From Planctomycetota bacterium (lineage in GTDB: Bacteria; Planctomycetota; SZUA-567): DNA of 40,621 nucleotides. How positions within the stretch are numbered: position 1 is the first letter of the stretch; the number at the start of each line of letters is the position of its first letter. A program made the position numbers and the translations under genes. The notes below the pieces were generated by a model that saw nothing but the letters and a program-made list of their open reading frames with translations, searched no databases and was not told the origin of the DNA. Of the stretch, positions 16,138-23,059 are shown piece by piece. The DNA is taken from NCBI GenBank assembly GCA_031270685.1, contig JAISXA010000151.1:1-40621 (forward strand). The letters run 5' to 3'.

Positions 16138-16838
16138 GACAGCGTCGCCCGCCGGCGGCCGGGACGGCGGAAAAAGCGCCGCGGATCGAACCCGCGCCCC
16201 GCCAGCAGGGCGATGGCGGTCATGATCCGGACACTCAGGTTTTCGATCATCCGCTTTCGTTCGTCCGCCGGGGAATCCCGGTACGCGAGCTCCTTGTCGA
16301 AAAACCGCACCGGCGGCCCGAAGCGAATGCGCGCCCGGCGGAAGGGACGGGGAACGCGCGCACCGAGCGGCAACGCGTTCCCGGAGCCGACGACGGCGCA
16401 GGGAACCGCCGGCTTGCCGCTCTCGAGCGCCAGCAGGGCGGCCCCCCGGCGCGGGCGATTCAGGCCGGGCCGGGGGTTGATGTGGCCTTCGGGAAAGATG
16501 CCGACCGCTTCTCCGGCGGCGAGCCACCCCAAGGCGGTTTCGAGCATGGCGTACTGGCTGCCGGCGTCGCCCCGGACAAAGGGGACGCAACCGGAGGAGC
16601 GCAGGAACCACCCGGTCAGCCAATTGGAAAACGGCTCCGCGTAGGCGATCATGTGCAGCGGCCGCAGCTTCTCCCTGGCGTAGGCCAGCGCCAGCAGCGG
16701 CCCGTCGAGGAAGCTCGAATGGTTGGCGGCGACGACGCAGCCGCCCGCCGGGACGTTGTCCACGCCCTCGCAGCCGCCGTAAAACGGCAGCGCGGCCGTG
16801 GAAACGATCCCGGCGGCGAGGGAGAAGCTTTTCCACAT
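16134..16838 (-). CDS. PlsC-like 1-acylglycerol-3-phosphate acyltransferase family protein
   Basis: The 234-residue product has the acyltransferase motifs in order: block I NHSSFLDG (NHxxxxD catalytic pair, about residues 39-45), block II around FVRGDAG, block III IFPEGHINP and block IV VPCAVVG. A hydrophobic N-terminus (FSLAAGIVSTAALPF) suggests membrane association. The likely reaction is acylation of lysophosphatidate in phospholipid synthesis, though related enzymes use other lipids. It starts one base after the LpxL-like stop and overlaps thiL by 4 bases. Confidence 0.87.
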   Translation of the reverse strand: MWKSFSLAAGIVSTAALPFYGGCEGVDNVPAGGCVVAANHSSFLDGPLLALAYAREKLRPLHMIAYAEPFSNWLTGWFLRSSGCVPFVRGDAGSQYAMLETALGWLAAGEAVGIFPEGHINPRPGLNRPRRGAALLALESGKPAVPCAVVGSGNALPLGARVPRPFRRARIRFGPPVRFFDKELAYRDSPADERKRMIENLSVRIMTAIALLAGRGFDPRRFFRRPGRRRATLS

Positions 16839-16839
16839 G

Positions 16840-17745
16840 CTAGCGCTCCGATCGGCCGTGACGCCAGCGCTGGTGGGTCCAGATCCATTGCTCCGGGAAC
16901 TCCCGGATCAAGTCGCCTAGATCGTCGTTGACCGCCTGCGTCAGCCGCCGCACCTCCGCTTCCGCGTCGGCGGCCGGGTCGGGCCGCCGCACCCGCTTCA
17001 GCCTGACCACGAAACGCATCGGCTCCCGGTCGCGGAACACGCCGCCCACCACCAGTGGTGCGCCCGCCTTGACCGCGACTTCGACCGGCAGGGACATGGT
17101 GGTGCAGGAGCGGCCGAGGAAAAAACCGGGCAATCCCCGCGGACCGCCGTCCTGGTCCACCAGCGCGCCCGCGCCACCGCCCCGGGAAAGGGTCTTGAAC
17201 AGGCGCCGGATCGCGCCGAACTTGCTCCACACCTCGAACCCGGCGCGTTCCCGGATGCGCCGCAGGAAGGCGTCCAGCCGCGGGTTGTTCAGCGGCCGCG
17301 CGACCACCCCTTCGGCCAGCCGGTACCTGCCGGCGGTGAAGCCGCACCATTCCCAGTTGCCCATATGGCCGGTCAGGAGCATTATTCCCCTACCCTCGCT
17401 TTTCGCGGACCGGACGGCGTCGAGGCCGTCCCCGAACCTGATCCTGGTCAGCGCCGCTTCGTCCGGCATCCGCGCCAGGCGGAGAATTTCCATGGCGGTG
17501 TAGGCGTAATGCCGGTAATTTTCCTTCGCCAGCCGTTTCGCGCCGGCGGCGTCGAGGCCGAGGCGATCCTTCGCCGCCGCCTCGACCCGCAACGCGTGCC
17601 GGGAGTCGATCACCCGGACCAGGTCCGCCAGGACGCGGGCCAGCCGCTTCGCGAACCACAGCGGCGCGCAGCCAAGCAGGCCGTAGGCGAGCATCAGCCC
17701 CCAATACTGCATGGCGGCGGCAAACGTTCCGGATCGCCTTCCCAT
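16840..17745 (-). CDS. LpxL/HtrB-family lipid A acyltransferase-like protein
   Basis: The 301-residue product has an N-terminal membrane segment (MQYWGLMLAYGLLGCAPLWF) and the family's catalytic TGHMGNWEW (HxxxxE, residues about 123-131), then VVARPLNNPRLDAFLRRIR, the GALVDQDGG block and a C-terminal FPEQWIWTHQRW. LpxL proteins add a secondary acyl chain to lipid A at the inner membrane, which supports a Gram-negative envelope. Start 17745 follows GGAGG closely (17754-17750); ATG 17712 is an alternative. It is the first gene of the operon ending at tsaE. Confidence 0.9.
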   Translation of the reverse strand: MGRRSGTFAAAMQYWGLMLAYGLLGCAPLWFAKRLARVLADLVRVIDSRHALRVEAAAKDRLGLDAAGAKRLAKENYRHYAYTAMEILRLARMPDEAALTRIRFGDGLDAVRSAKSEGRGIMLLTGHMGNWEWCGFTAGRYRLAEGVVARPLNNPRLDAFLRRIRERAGFEVWSKFGAIRRLFKTLSRGGGAGALVDQDGGPRGLPGFFLGRSCTTMSLPVEVAVKAGAPLVVGGVFRDREPMRFVVRLKRVRRPDPAADAEAEVRRLTQAVNDDLGDLIREFPEQWIWTHQRWRHGRSER

Positions 17746-17799
17746 TCCCCCTCCGCGCAAAACCGCGATTCCGCCGGCCGCCGGCGAGCACTCCATCCA

Positions 17800-17827
17800 A
17801 TCATACAGCGCGATCGCCGCGTTTCAA
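17800..17827 (-). promoter_or_regulatory. Sigma70-type promoter of the lpxL-like operon
   Basis: On the minus strand TTGAAA (17827-17822), a 16-base spacer and TATGAT (17805-17800), about 55 bases upstream of the start codon. The rest of the divergent gap (17828-18028) shows no gene. It holds a short inverted repeat (GGGAA...TTCCC, 17909-17926) of unknown meaning. Confidence 0.65.
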
Positions 17828-18028
17828 GAGCCGCGGCAACCCGCGCGGTCGTTCCCGGGGTCTGCGCCCGCAAGCGTCTTGCTTTTCCCGAAGTGTAGCG
17901 TGCCATGAGGGAACGGCGGGATTCCCGCCGGCAGAGCCGTGGCGAAACGGAATCGCCAGCCCAAGGCAAGTGCGTCGCGGCGAGCGGGGTACGAAGGAAG
18001 CCGGCGGCAAAACTCGGACGCGACGAAC

Positions 18029-18082
18029 AGTGGACTTTTGAAGGAAATCAATCGTTCGATTGATTTCCTTCAAAAGTCCACT
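18029..18082. repeat. Hairpin repeat (family I), perfect 26-bp arms with no loop module
   Basis: Arms 18029-18054 and 18057-18082 are perfect inverted copies separated only by TT. The usual eight-base CAACCGCC-type loop is missing. The outer ends read AGTGGACTTTTGAAGG and its complement. It lies about 55 bases upstream of the -35 of the second lacI gene. Confidence 0.9.
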
Positions 18083-18137
18083 TCTTGCGGCTACATCATC
18101 CCGGAAACCGGCTGCGCCGTTTTTCCGATTTCGCATC

Positions 18138-18165
18138 TTGACATTTCAGGAGCGCTCGGTATCAT
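18138..18165 (+). promoter_or_regulatory. Sigma70-type promoter of the second lacI gene
   Basis: TTGACA (18138-18143), a 16-base spacer and TATCAT (18160-18165). The predicted start is near 18172, ten bases ahead of the operator at 18182, so the regulator could repress itself. Confidence 0.7.
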
Positions 18166-18181
18166 CATGACCATGGTCGCG

Positions 18182-18193
18182 GGAACCGGTTCC
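18182..18193. promoter_or_regulatory. LacI-type operator, autoregulatory
   Basis: GGAACCGGTTCC is a perfect 12-base palindrome with the central CG typical of LacI-family operators. It lies between the promoter and the ribosome-binding site of the second lacI gene. A close relative (19332-19347) precedes the aldo/keto reductase. Confidence 0.6.
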
Positions 18194-18214
18194 ATAAAAA
18201 CACGGAGAATTGCG

Positions 18215-19261
18215 GTGAGCCGAACCACCATACACGATATCGCGCAATTGGCTGGCGTCGGCAAGGCGACCGTGTCCCGGGTGTTGAACCGCACCGGATA
18301 CGTCAGCGAGGAGACGCGGCGCAAGGTCGAAAAGGTCATCCGCGAGCACACCTACACGCCGTCGGCGATGGCCAGAAACCTTTCCCGGCGCGCGAGCGAC
18401 ACCATCGGCGTCATCATCCCCGAGGCGGACAACCCGTTCTTCGCCGAAATCCTCAAGGGCATAAGCGGCGTCGTCGACGACCACAACCTGACCCTCATCT
18501 TCTGCAACACCGACAACACCATGGAGAAGGATCTGCGGTCGCTCCACACCGTATACAAGCAGCAGGTCAGGGGGCTGATCTACACCCCGGCGATCGACTA
18601 CGCCGCCGCCGGCAAGCGCGAAGCCGTCCGGCAGATCCTCGACAAGCTGCGCGTGCCGGTGGTGGTGCTCGACCGGCCGCTCGACGGCCTGGACCTTGAC
18701 GGCGTCTTCTCCGACAACAACGCCGGCGCCTATGCGGCGACCCAGGCGTTGATCCGCGCCGGACACCGCCGCATCGGCATCGTCGCCGGCGACCTCGAGC
18801 TTTCCATCGGGCGCGAGCGGCTGAAAGGCTTCGAGCGGGCGCTGTCGGATCACGGCCTCGCCGTCGAGCGGCGGCATGTCGTCAAGGGGCGCTTCGATGC
18901 CTCGACCTCGTACCGGCTCACCCAGCAACTGCTCGCCGGCAAAAACATCCCGACCGCCTTTTTCGCCGCCAACAACCTGAGCGCTTACGGGTTCCTGAAG
19001 GCGGTCTTCGAAAAGGGTTTCAAAATCCCCGACGACATGGGCTTCATCAGCTTCGACCGCCTCGGCAACCTGAACGATCTCGGTTTCCGCCTCAGCTACA
19101 CCGACCGCGACGTCATCGGCATGGGCGTCGAGGCCATGCGCCTGCTGCTGGCGAAGATCGAGAACCCGGGCAAAAGGACCGAAACCATCGTCTGCCCGTC
19201 GAAATTGTCGCTTCTTGGTTCCGAACGGGCTTATCCGGCGAAACAGGCGGTTTCCGCATAG
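18215..19261 (+). CDS. LacI-family transcriptional regulator (second copy), sugar regulator
   Basis: The 348-residue product starts with the LacI HTH TTIHDIAQLAGVGKATVSRV and the hinge YTPSAMARNLSRRASDTIGV, then a full ligand-binding domain (FFAEILKGISGVVDDH, VVVLDRPLDG, PTAFFAANNLSAYGFLKAV, IGFISFDR-like GFISFDRLG). GTG at 18215 is chosen because GGAGA (18204-18208) is 6 bases upstream and the HTH then begins the protein. The gene leads an aldo/keto reductase and a CUT2 sugar ABC transporter, so it is likely their local sugar-responsive repressor, acting at the GGAA(C/G)CGGTTCC sites. Confidence 0.94.
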   Translation: MSRTTIHDIAQLAGVGKATVSRVLNRTGYVSEETRRKVEKVIREHTYTPSAMARNLSRRASDTIGVIIPEADNPFFAEILKGISGVVDDHNLTLIFCNTDNTMEKDLRSLHTVYKQQVRGLIYTPAIDYAAAGKREAVRQILDKLRVPVVVLDRPLDGLDLDGVFSDNNAGAYAATQALIRAGHRRIGIVAGDLELSIGRERLKGFERALSDHGLAVERRHVVKGRFDASTSYRLTQQLLAGKNIPTAFFAANNLSAYGFLKAVFEKGFKIPDDMGFISFDRLGNLNDLGFRLSYTDRDVIGMGVEAMRLLLAKIENPGKRTETIVCPSKLSLLGSERAYPAKQAVSA

Positions 19262-19310
19262 TGGACTTTTTAAGGAATTGAACTTTTGCAAATTGTGGAT
19301 TCTAATCGCC
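19262..19310 (+). repeat. Degenerate hairpin repeat remnant
   Basis: GTGGACTTTTTAAGGAA matches the outer arm of family I, and TTTTGCAAATTG followed by TAATCGCC matches a family II arm and loop. No good pairing arm remains. The aldo/keto reductase promoter lies inside it. Confidence 0.5.
19278..19306 (+). promoter_or_regulatory. Sigma70-type promoter of the aldo/keto reductase
   Basis: TTGAAC (19278-19283), a 17-base spacer and TCTAAT (19301-19306). The predicted start is near 19313, about 20 bases before the operator at 19332. The leader to the gene would be about 210 bases and would contain the AT-rich inverted-repeat element. Confidence 0.5.
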
Positions 19311-19331
19311 GTAGGTGATTTATCCATGCGT

Positions 19332-19347
19332 ATGGAAGCGGTTCCAT
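19332..19347. promoter_or_regulatory. LacI-type operator upstream of the aldo/keto reductase
   Basis: ATGGAAGCGGTTCCAT has 7 of 8 symmetric pairs and the central CG of LacI operators. It shares GGAA-CGGTTCC with the perfect palindrome at 18182 and lies just downstream of the predicted promoter, a repressing position. Confidence 0.6.
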
Positions 19348-19402
19348 ATCGTGGCGGCGGCAGTTGCAGACACATTCCCGCGCGAGGTCGGAAGCGCATG
19401 CA

Positions 19403-19501
19403 CTAGTACACAGTCAATCTTGTAATTTCAGGTACGAGTCGACTTCTACGGTAGAGGATATGGATCATAATACATAATTTACAACATTGACTATGTACTA
19501 G
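19403..19501. mobile_element. AT-rich 99-bp element with 16-bp terminal inverted repeats (MITE-like)
   Basis: Left arm 19403-19418 (CTAGTACACAGTCAAT) and right arm 19486-19501 (ATTGACTATGTACTAG) are inverted copies with one mismatch. The interior is AT-rich and unlike the GC-rich neighbours, and it holds no gene. Both ends are CTAG. IS630-type transposons prefer CTAG targets and duplicate the TA, so a non-autonomous IS630-like insertion of 93 bases (19406-19498) would fit. A pair of regulator-binding sites is the other reading. Confidence 0.5.
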
Positions 19502-19523
19502 GGCGTTGAGAGGAGCGTGAACC

Positions 19524-20510
19524 ATGAAATACAAACAGGCCAAGCGAATCGCGGAAAAGATATCCATCGTGGGGCTCGGCTGCTGGGCGTTTTCCGGCGA
19601 TGGCTACTGGGACCATTCGGACGACGACAAGTGCGTCAACGTCGTTCACGAAGCGCTGGACCTCGGGGTCAATCTGTTCGACGTCGCGCCGGTGTACGGC
19701 AAGGGCCACGCCGAAACGGTGCTCGGCAGGTCGCTCAAGGGGCGCGACCGGTCGAGTTTCCTCATCGCCAGCAAGTGCGGTCTCCTCTGGGACGAAACCG
19801 GCCGGGAATACAATTGTCTGAAGAAGGACAGCATCCTCGGTGAGATCGACGGCAGCCTGCGCCGTCTCGGCGTCGACTACATCGACATCTATCAGCTCCA
19901 CTGGCCCGATCAGAGCACCCCGATCGCCGAAACGCTCGAGGCGATAGCGAAGATCAGGGACGCCGGGAAAATCCGCCATCTGGGGGTGACCAATTTCAAC
20001 ACCGAAACCGTCGCCAGGATGGACGAGATCGTCCCGGTCGACTCCCAGCAGGGCCTGTACAACATGCTCGAGCGCAACCCGCGCTCCTATCATACCCTGG
20101 ACCTTGTTTACCGCACCGAGCGGGAGACGCTCCCGCAGATCATCGAATTAGGCCAAGCCTTCTTCCCTTACACCCCCTTCCTGCAAGGCCTCCTCACCGG
20201 CAGGTTCAAGGCGGGCGGCAATTTCTCCGGGCGCGACGTGCGCCGCTTCAATCCAAAGCTCAACGGCGCGCGCTACAAGATTTACTTCGACGCGGCGGAA
20301 AAGCTGCGTGCCATATCCGACAACTACGGCCATCCCATGTACGAGACGGCCTTCAATTGGCTGGCGCGGAATCCCGCCGTCACCAGCGTCATCGGCAGTT
20401 CGCTCACCCCCGGCAACATCGGCAGGACGGCCAAGGCGCTCGAGTGGGAGATTTCCCCGGAAATGATGAAGGAGATCGACGCGGTCATCGCCCCGTTCGA
20501 GGATCTGTGA
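19524..20510 (+). CDS. Aldo/keto reductase family oxidoreductase
   Basis: The 328-residue product is an NAD(P)H-dependent TIM-barrel reductase or dehydrogenase. The catalytic tetrad is visible: Asp and Tyr in NLFDVAPVYGKGHAE, Lys in IASKCG and His in YQLHWPDQ. GLGCWAFSGD near the start and SVIGSSLTPGNI near the end (cofactor phosphate loop) are typical. A GAGAGGAG site lies about 7 bases upstream of ATG 19524. It lies between the LacI regulator and the ABC transporter, so it probably acts on the imported sugar or sugar alcohol; the substrate cannot be read from sequence. Confidence 0.92.
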   Translation: MKYKQAKRIAEKISIVGLGCWAFSGDGYWDHSDDDKCVNVVHEALDLGVNLFDVAPVYGKGHAETVLGRSLKGRDRSSFLIASKCGLLWDETGREYNCLKKDSILGEIDGSLRRLGVDYIDIYQLHWPDQSTPIAETLEAIAKIRDAGKIRHLGVTNFNTETVARMDEIVPVDSQQGLYNMLERNPRSYHTLDLVYRTERETLPQIIELGQAFFPYTPFLQGLLTGRFKAGGNFSGRDVRRFNPKLNGARYKIYFDAAEKLRAISDNYGHPMYETAFNWLARNPAVTSVIGSSLTPGNIGRTAKALEWEISPEMMKEIDAVIAPFEDL

Positions 20511-20547
20511 TTATTCCGCGATCCGGGCCGAACAAGTCCGCTCATAA

Positions 20548-20741
20548 TCGACTGTTAAAGGAAATCGGGCCAACCGCCGCCCGATTTCCTTTAAAGATTC
20601 AACCGTTTTCGTTTCAATGGGTTGTTTTTTCGTCAACTCGACCCGAACCCGTGACGGTGCAAAAAAAAGCGTGGTTGAAACGAACGCCCTGAAACTTTGA
20701 AGGGAATCAAACGGCGGTTTGTTTGATTTTCTTCAAAAGTT
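20548..20741. repeat. Composite hairpin element, copy 2 (inverted relative to copy 1)
   Basis: Hairpin A has perfect 16-base arms (20555-20570, 20579-20594) around CAACCGCC. Hairpin B pairs 20694-20712 with 20721-20740. The roughly 100-base spacer matches the reverse complement of the spacer at 48-142 and contains its own inverted pair, CGTTTCAA (20610-20617) with TTGAAACG (20675-20682). It fills most of the 325-base gap between the aldo/keto reductase and the solute-binding protein. Confidence 0.85.
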
Positions 20742-20742
20742 C

Positions 20743-20765
20743 GCTCATGGCGATGCGCCATGAGC
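20743..20765. promoter_or_regulatory. 23-bp dyad upstream of the solute-binding protein
   Basis: Arms GCTCATGGCG (20743-20752) and CGCCATGAGC (20756-20765) are perfect inverted copies around ATG. It lies 70 bases before the gene, next to the composite repeat. It could be an operator or an mRNA hairpin; a second small hairpin (CCGGC/GCCGG, 20781-20794) follows. Confidence 0.4.
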
Positions 20766-20835
20766 CGGGTGAAGAATAAGCCGGCGCGTGCCGGACGCTT
20801 TTGGAGGTTTTTAGTTTTTTTTGAGGAGTAGGATC

Positions 20836-21885
20836 ATGAGAAAACTGTTCAGTGCGTTTCTCCTCGCCGCTTTCGCGGCGACCATGCTGACCGCCGCCGC
20901 GGGCGAAAAGCTCACCATCGCCGTCAGCATCCGTTCCATGTCCAGCGAATACCACATGCAGTACGTGGCCGGCGCGGAGGCGTTCCTCAAGACCCTTCCC
21001 CCCGGCACGGCCGAAATCCAGGTCCTGCCCTGCGAATCCAACGACGACAAGCAGATCAACGACATCAAGGCCCTTCTCGCCAGCCGGGGCAAGAACGTAA
21101 TCCTGTTCGTAGACCCCAACAACGCACCCAACGTCACCGCCATCGCCGAGGCTTGCGAGGACGCGGAGGTCTACTGGGTCAACGCCTGGAACACCCCCGA
21201 AGGCATCACCCCCTTCCTCTATGAATACTGGGTCCATCACCAGTCCTGCGACGGCGTGAGGCAGGGCTACGACATCGCCGTGAACCTGTTCAATTCCTTC
21301 AAGACCCCCGGCAAGGGGAAGATCCTGGTCATGGAGGGCATGCTCGCCAACACCGCCAACGCCGACCGCATGAAGGGTCTGCGCCAGGCCCTGGCCGAAT
21401 ACCCCGGCATCGAGGTGCTTGACGACCAGGCCGGCGACTGGGACACCAAGAAGGCTCTGAACATCACGGAAACCTGGCTCGCCCGCTATAACGACATCGA
21501 CGGCATCTGGTGCGCCAGCGACGGCATGGCGCTCGGGATCATCCAGGCGCTAAAGGCCAAGGGCCTGAACGGCAAGGTAAAGGCCACCGGCGTCGACGGC
21601 GTCATGGACGCGATCGACGCGGTCGGCGCCGGCGACCTCGTGTGCACCATCGCCAACAACGGCTGGATGCAGGGCGGCTACGGCGTCGCCTACGCCTACG
21701 CGGCCTACACCGGCAAAATCTCGACCAAGACCATGCCCGCCCGCGAACGCATGTTCTACACCAACGGCTTCCTGGTCAACGCCGAGACCCTGCCCCGGTA
21801 CCGCAAGGAATTCATTGAAAACGTTCCGGTTTACGATTACAATAATCTCGAATTCCCCATCGCCCGCGCCATGGAAGTCGAATGA
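20836..21885 (+). CDS. Sugar ABC transporter, periplasmic solute-binding protein
   Basis: The 349-residue product begins with a Sec signal peptide (MRKLFSAFLLAAFAATMLTAAAG) and continues as a ribose/galactose-type binding protein (Peripla_BP_4): LTIAVSIRSMSSEYHMQYVAGAEAF, NVILFVDPNNAP, a hinge region near GDWDTKKALNITETWLARY, and DGIWCASDGMALGIIQAL. GAGGAG (20823-20828) is 7 bases upstream of ATG 20836. It is the first gene of a binding protein-permease-ATPase-permease cluster. The sugar is unknown. Confidence 0.92.
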   Translation: MRKLFSAFLLAAFAATMLTAAAGEKLTIAVSIRSMSSEYHMQYVAGAEAFLKTLPPGTAEIQVLPCESNDDKQINDIKALLASRGKNVILFVDPNNAPNVTAIAEACEDAEVYWVNAWNTPEGITPFLYEYWVHHQSCDGVRQGYDIAVNLFNSFKTPGKGKILVMEGMLANTANADRMKGLRQALAEYPGIEVLDDQAGDWDTKKALNITETWLARYNDIDGIWCASDGMALGIIQALKAKGLNGKVKATGVDGVMDAIDAVGAGDLVCTIANNGWMQGGYGVAYAYAAYTGKISTKTMPARERMFYTNGFLVNAETLPRYRKEFIENVPVYDYNNLEFPIARAMEVE

Positions 21886-21926
21886 GAACCGGTCCCGGAA
21901 AGCGTTATGCCATTGTTTGAAGTTTT

Positions 21927-21986
21927 GCGAATTGGGCATTCAAATCGCCGAATGCCCAATTCGCGATAATCGCGGCTAAAAGTCGA
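21927..21986. repeat. Hairpin repeat (family II) between binding protein and permease genes
   Basis: Arms 21927-21941 and 21950-21964 pair perfectly around the loop AAATCGCC (21942-21949). The edge motif AAAAGTCGA follows at 21978-21986. It sits inside the ABC operon, where a stable hairpin after the binding-protein gene could raise expression of that gene over the permeases. A GAACCGGTCC half-match to the LacI site lies just before it (21886-21895). Confidence 0.85.
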
Positions 21987-22012
21987 TTCCCCGCGCAACG
22001 AGGCGGTCGAGT

Positions 22013-23026
22013 ATGGACAAACAGGGATATTCCTCCCCCATCGCACGGGAATTCGCCCAGGAGATGGCGCGCCGGAACCGGATCGAGCGGATCGTCGGCC
22101 TGGCGCCGGTCGCGATCCTCGCGTTTCTGGTCATCGTCCTGTCGCTGGTTGCGGATGGGTTTTTCAGCCTCTACAACATGCAGTCGGTCTTGAGCCAGTT
22201 GTCCATCCCGCTCGTCATGTCGATGGGCCTGACCTTCGTGATCCTTCTGGGCGGCACCGACCTTTCGGGCGAAGGGCTGGGCGGGTTCGTCGGCTCCATC
22301 GTCGTCCTCATGGTGCTGAACACCAGGACCAATCTCGACTGGGGCCTGTGGGCGGCGGTCATCGGCGTCGCGGCCGGCCTGATGGTGGGAACGATTTCCG
22401 GCTTCATCCATGTGTACGGCAAGATGCCGTCGTTCATCGTCACCTACGCCATGGCCAGCGTCATGGCCGGGTTCGCGGTCCTCAGCTACCGGGGCCAGCC
22501 CGCCATGTCCAAGTACGAATTTTTCATCACCCTGGCGCGCGGCCGCTTCCTGGGCATTCCCTACCTCACCTGGACGGCCCTGGTCATATTCGCCATATCC
22601 TACGTCCTTCAGGAACACACCCGGTTCGGAAGCTACGTTTTCGCCATCGGCGACAACGAGCGCGTCGCCAAGAACACCGGGATCAACATAAACCGGATCA
22701 AGATACTCGTCTTCGCCTGGAGCGGCCTGTGCATCGGGGTGGCGGGGGTGCTGGGCGCCATCCGCATCGGCCGGGGAGAGGTGGTCATCGGAACGGGCAC
22801 CGTGTTCCCGGCCATCACCGCCGTCGTCGTCGGCGGCACGCCGCTGACCGGCGGCAAGGGAGGGGTCGTCCACTCCCTCATCGGGGCGCTTATCGTCACC
22901 GTCATCAACAACGGACTGATCCTGCTCGGGGTGAACACTTACTACCAGGCGGCGATACAGGGCATCATCATCATAACGGCGGTGGCGCTGTCGGTGCGCC
23001 GCGGCCGCAAGGTAGTCACAAAATAG
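22013..23026 (+). CDS. Sugar ABC transporter permease (RbsC-like), first of two
   Basis: The 337-residue product has about nine to ten hydrophobic helices and the CUT2 permease features GLTFVILLGGTDLS and FAIGDNERVAKNTGININRIKILVF (coupling-helix region), then ITAVVVGGTPLTGGKGGV and TVINNGLILLGVNTYYQ. It forms half of the membrane channel. It follows the binding protein gene by 127 bases that contain the hairpin repeat. Confidence 0.93.
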   Translation: MDKQGYSSPIAREFAQEMARRNRIERIVGLAPVAILAFLVIVLSLVADGFFSLYNMQSVLSQLSIPLVMSMGLTFVILLGGTDLSGEGLGGFVGSIVVLMVLNTRTNLDWGLWAAVIGVAAGLMVGTISGFIHVYGKMPSFIVTYAMASVMAGFAVLSYRGQPAMSKYEFFITLARGRFLGIPYLTWTALVIFAISYVLQEHTRFGSYVFAIGDNERVAKNTGININRIKILVFAWSGLCIGVAGVLGAIRIGRGEVVIGTGTVFPAITAVVVGGTPLTGGKGGVVHSLIGALIVTVINNGLILLGVNTYYQAAIQGIIIITAVALSVRRGRKVVTK

Positions 23027-23059
23027 CGGGATTCCGACCCGGAAGACGGAGCTGTTCGC

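Noticed and set aside
17939-18214. N-terminal extension of the second LacI regulator
   Set aside because: It would translate the palindromic repeat and the promoter; the HTH and a good ribosome-binding site fix the start at 18215.
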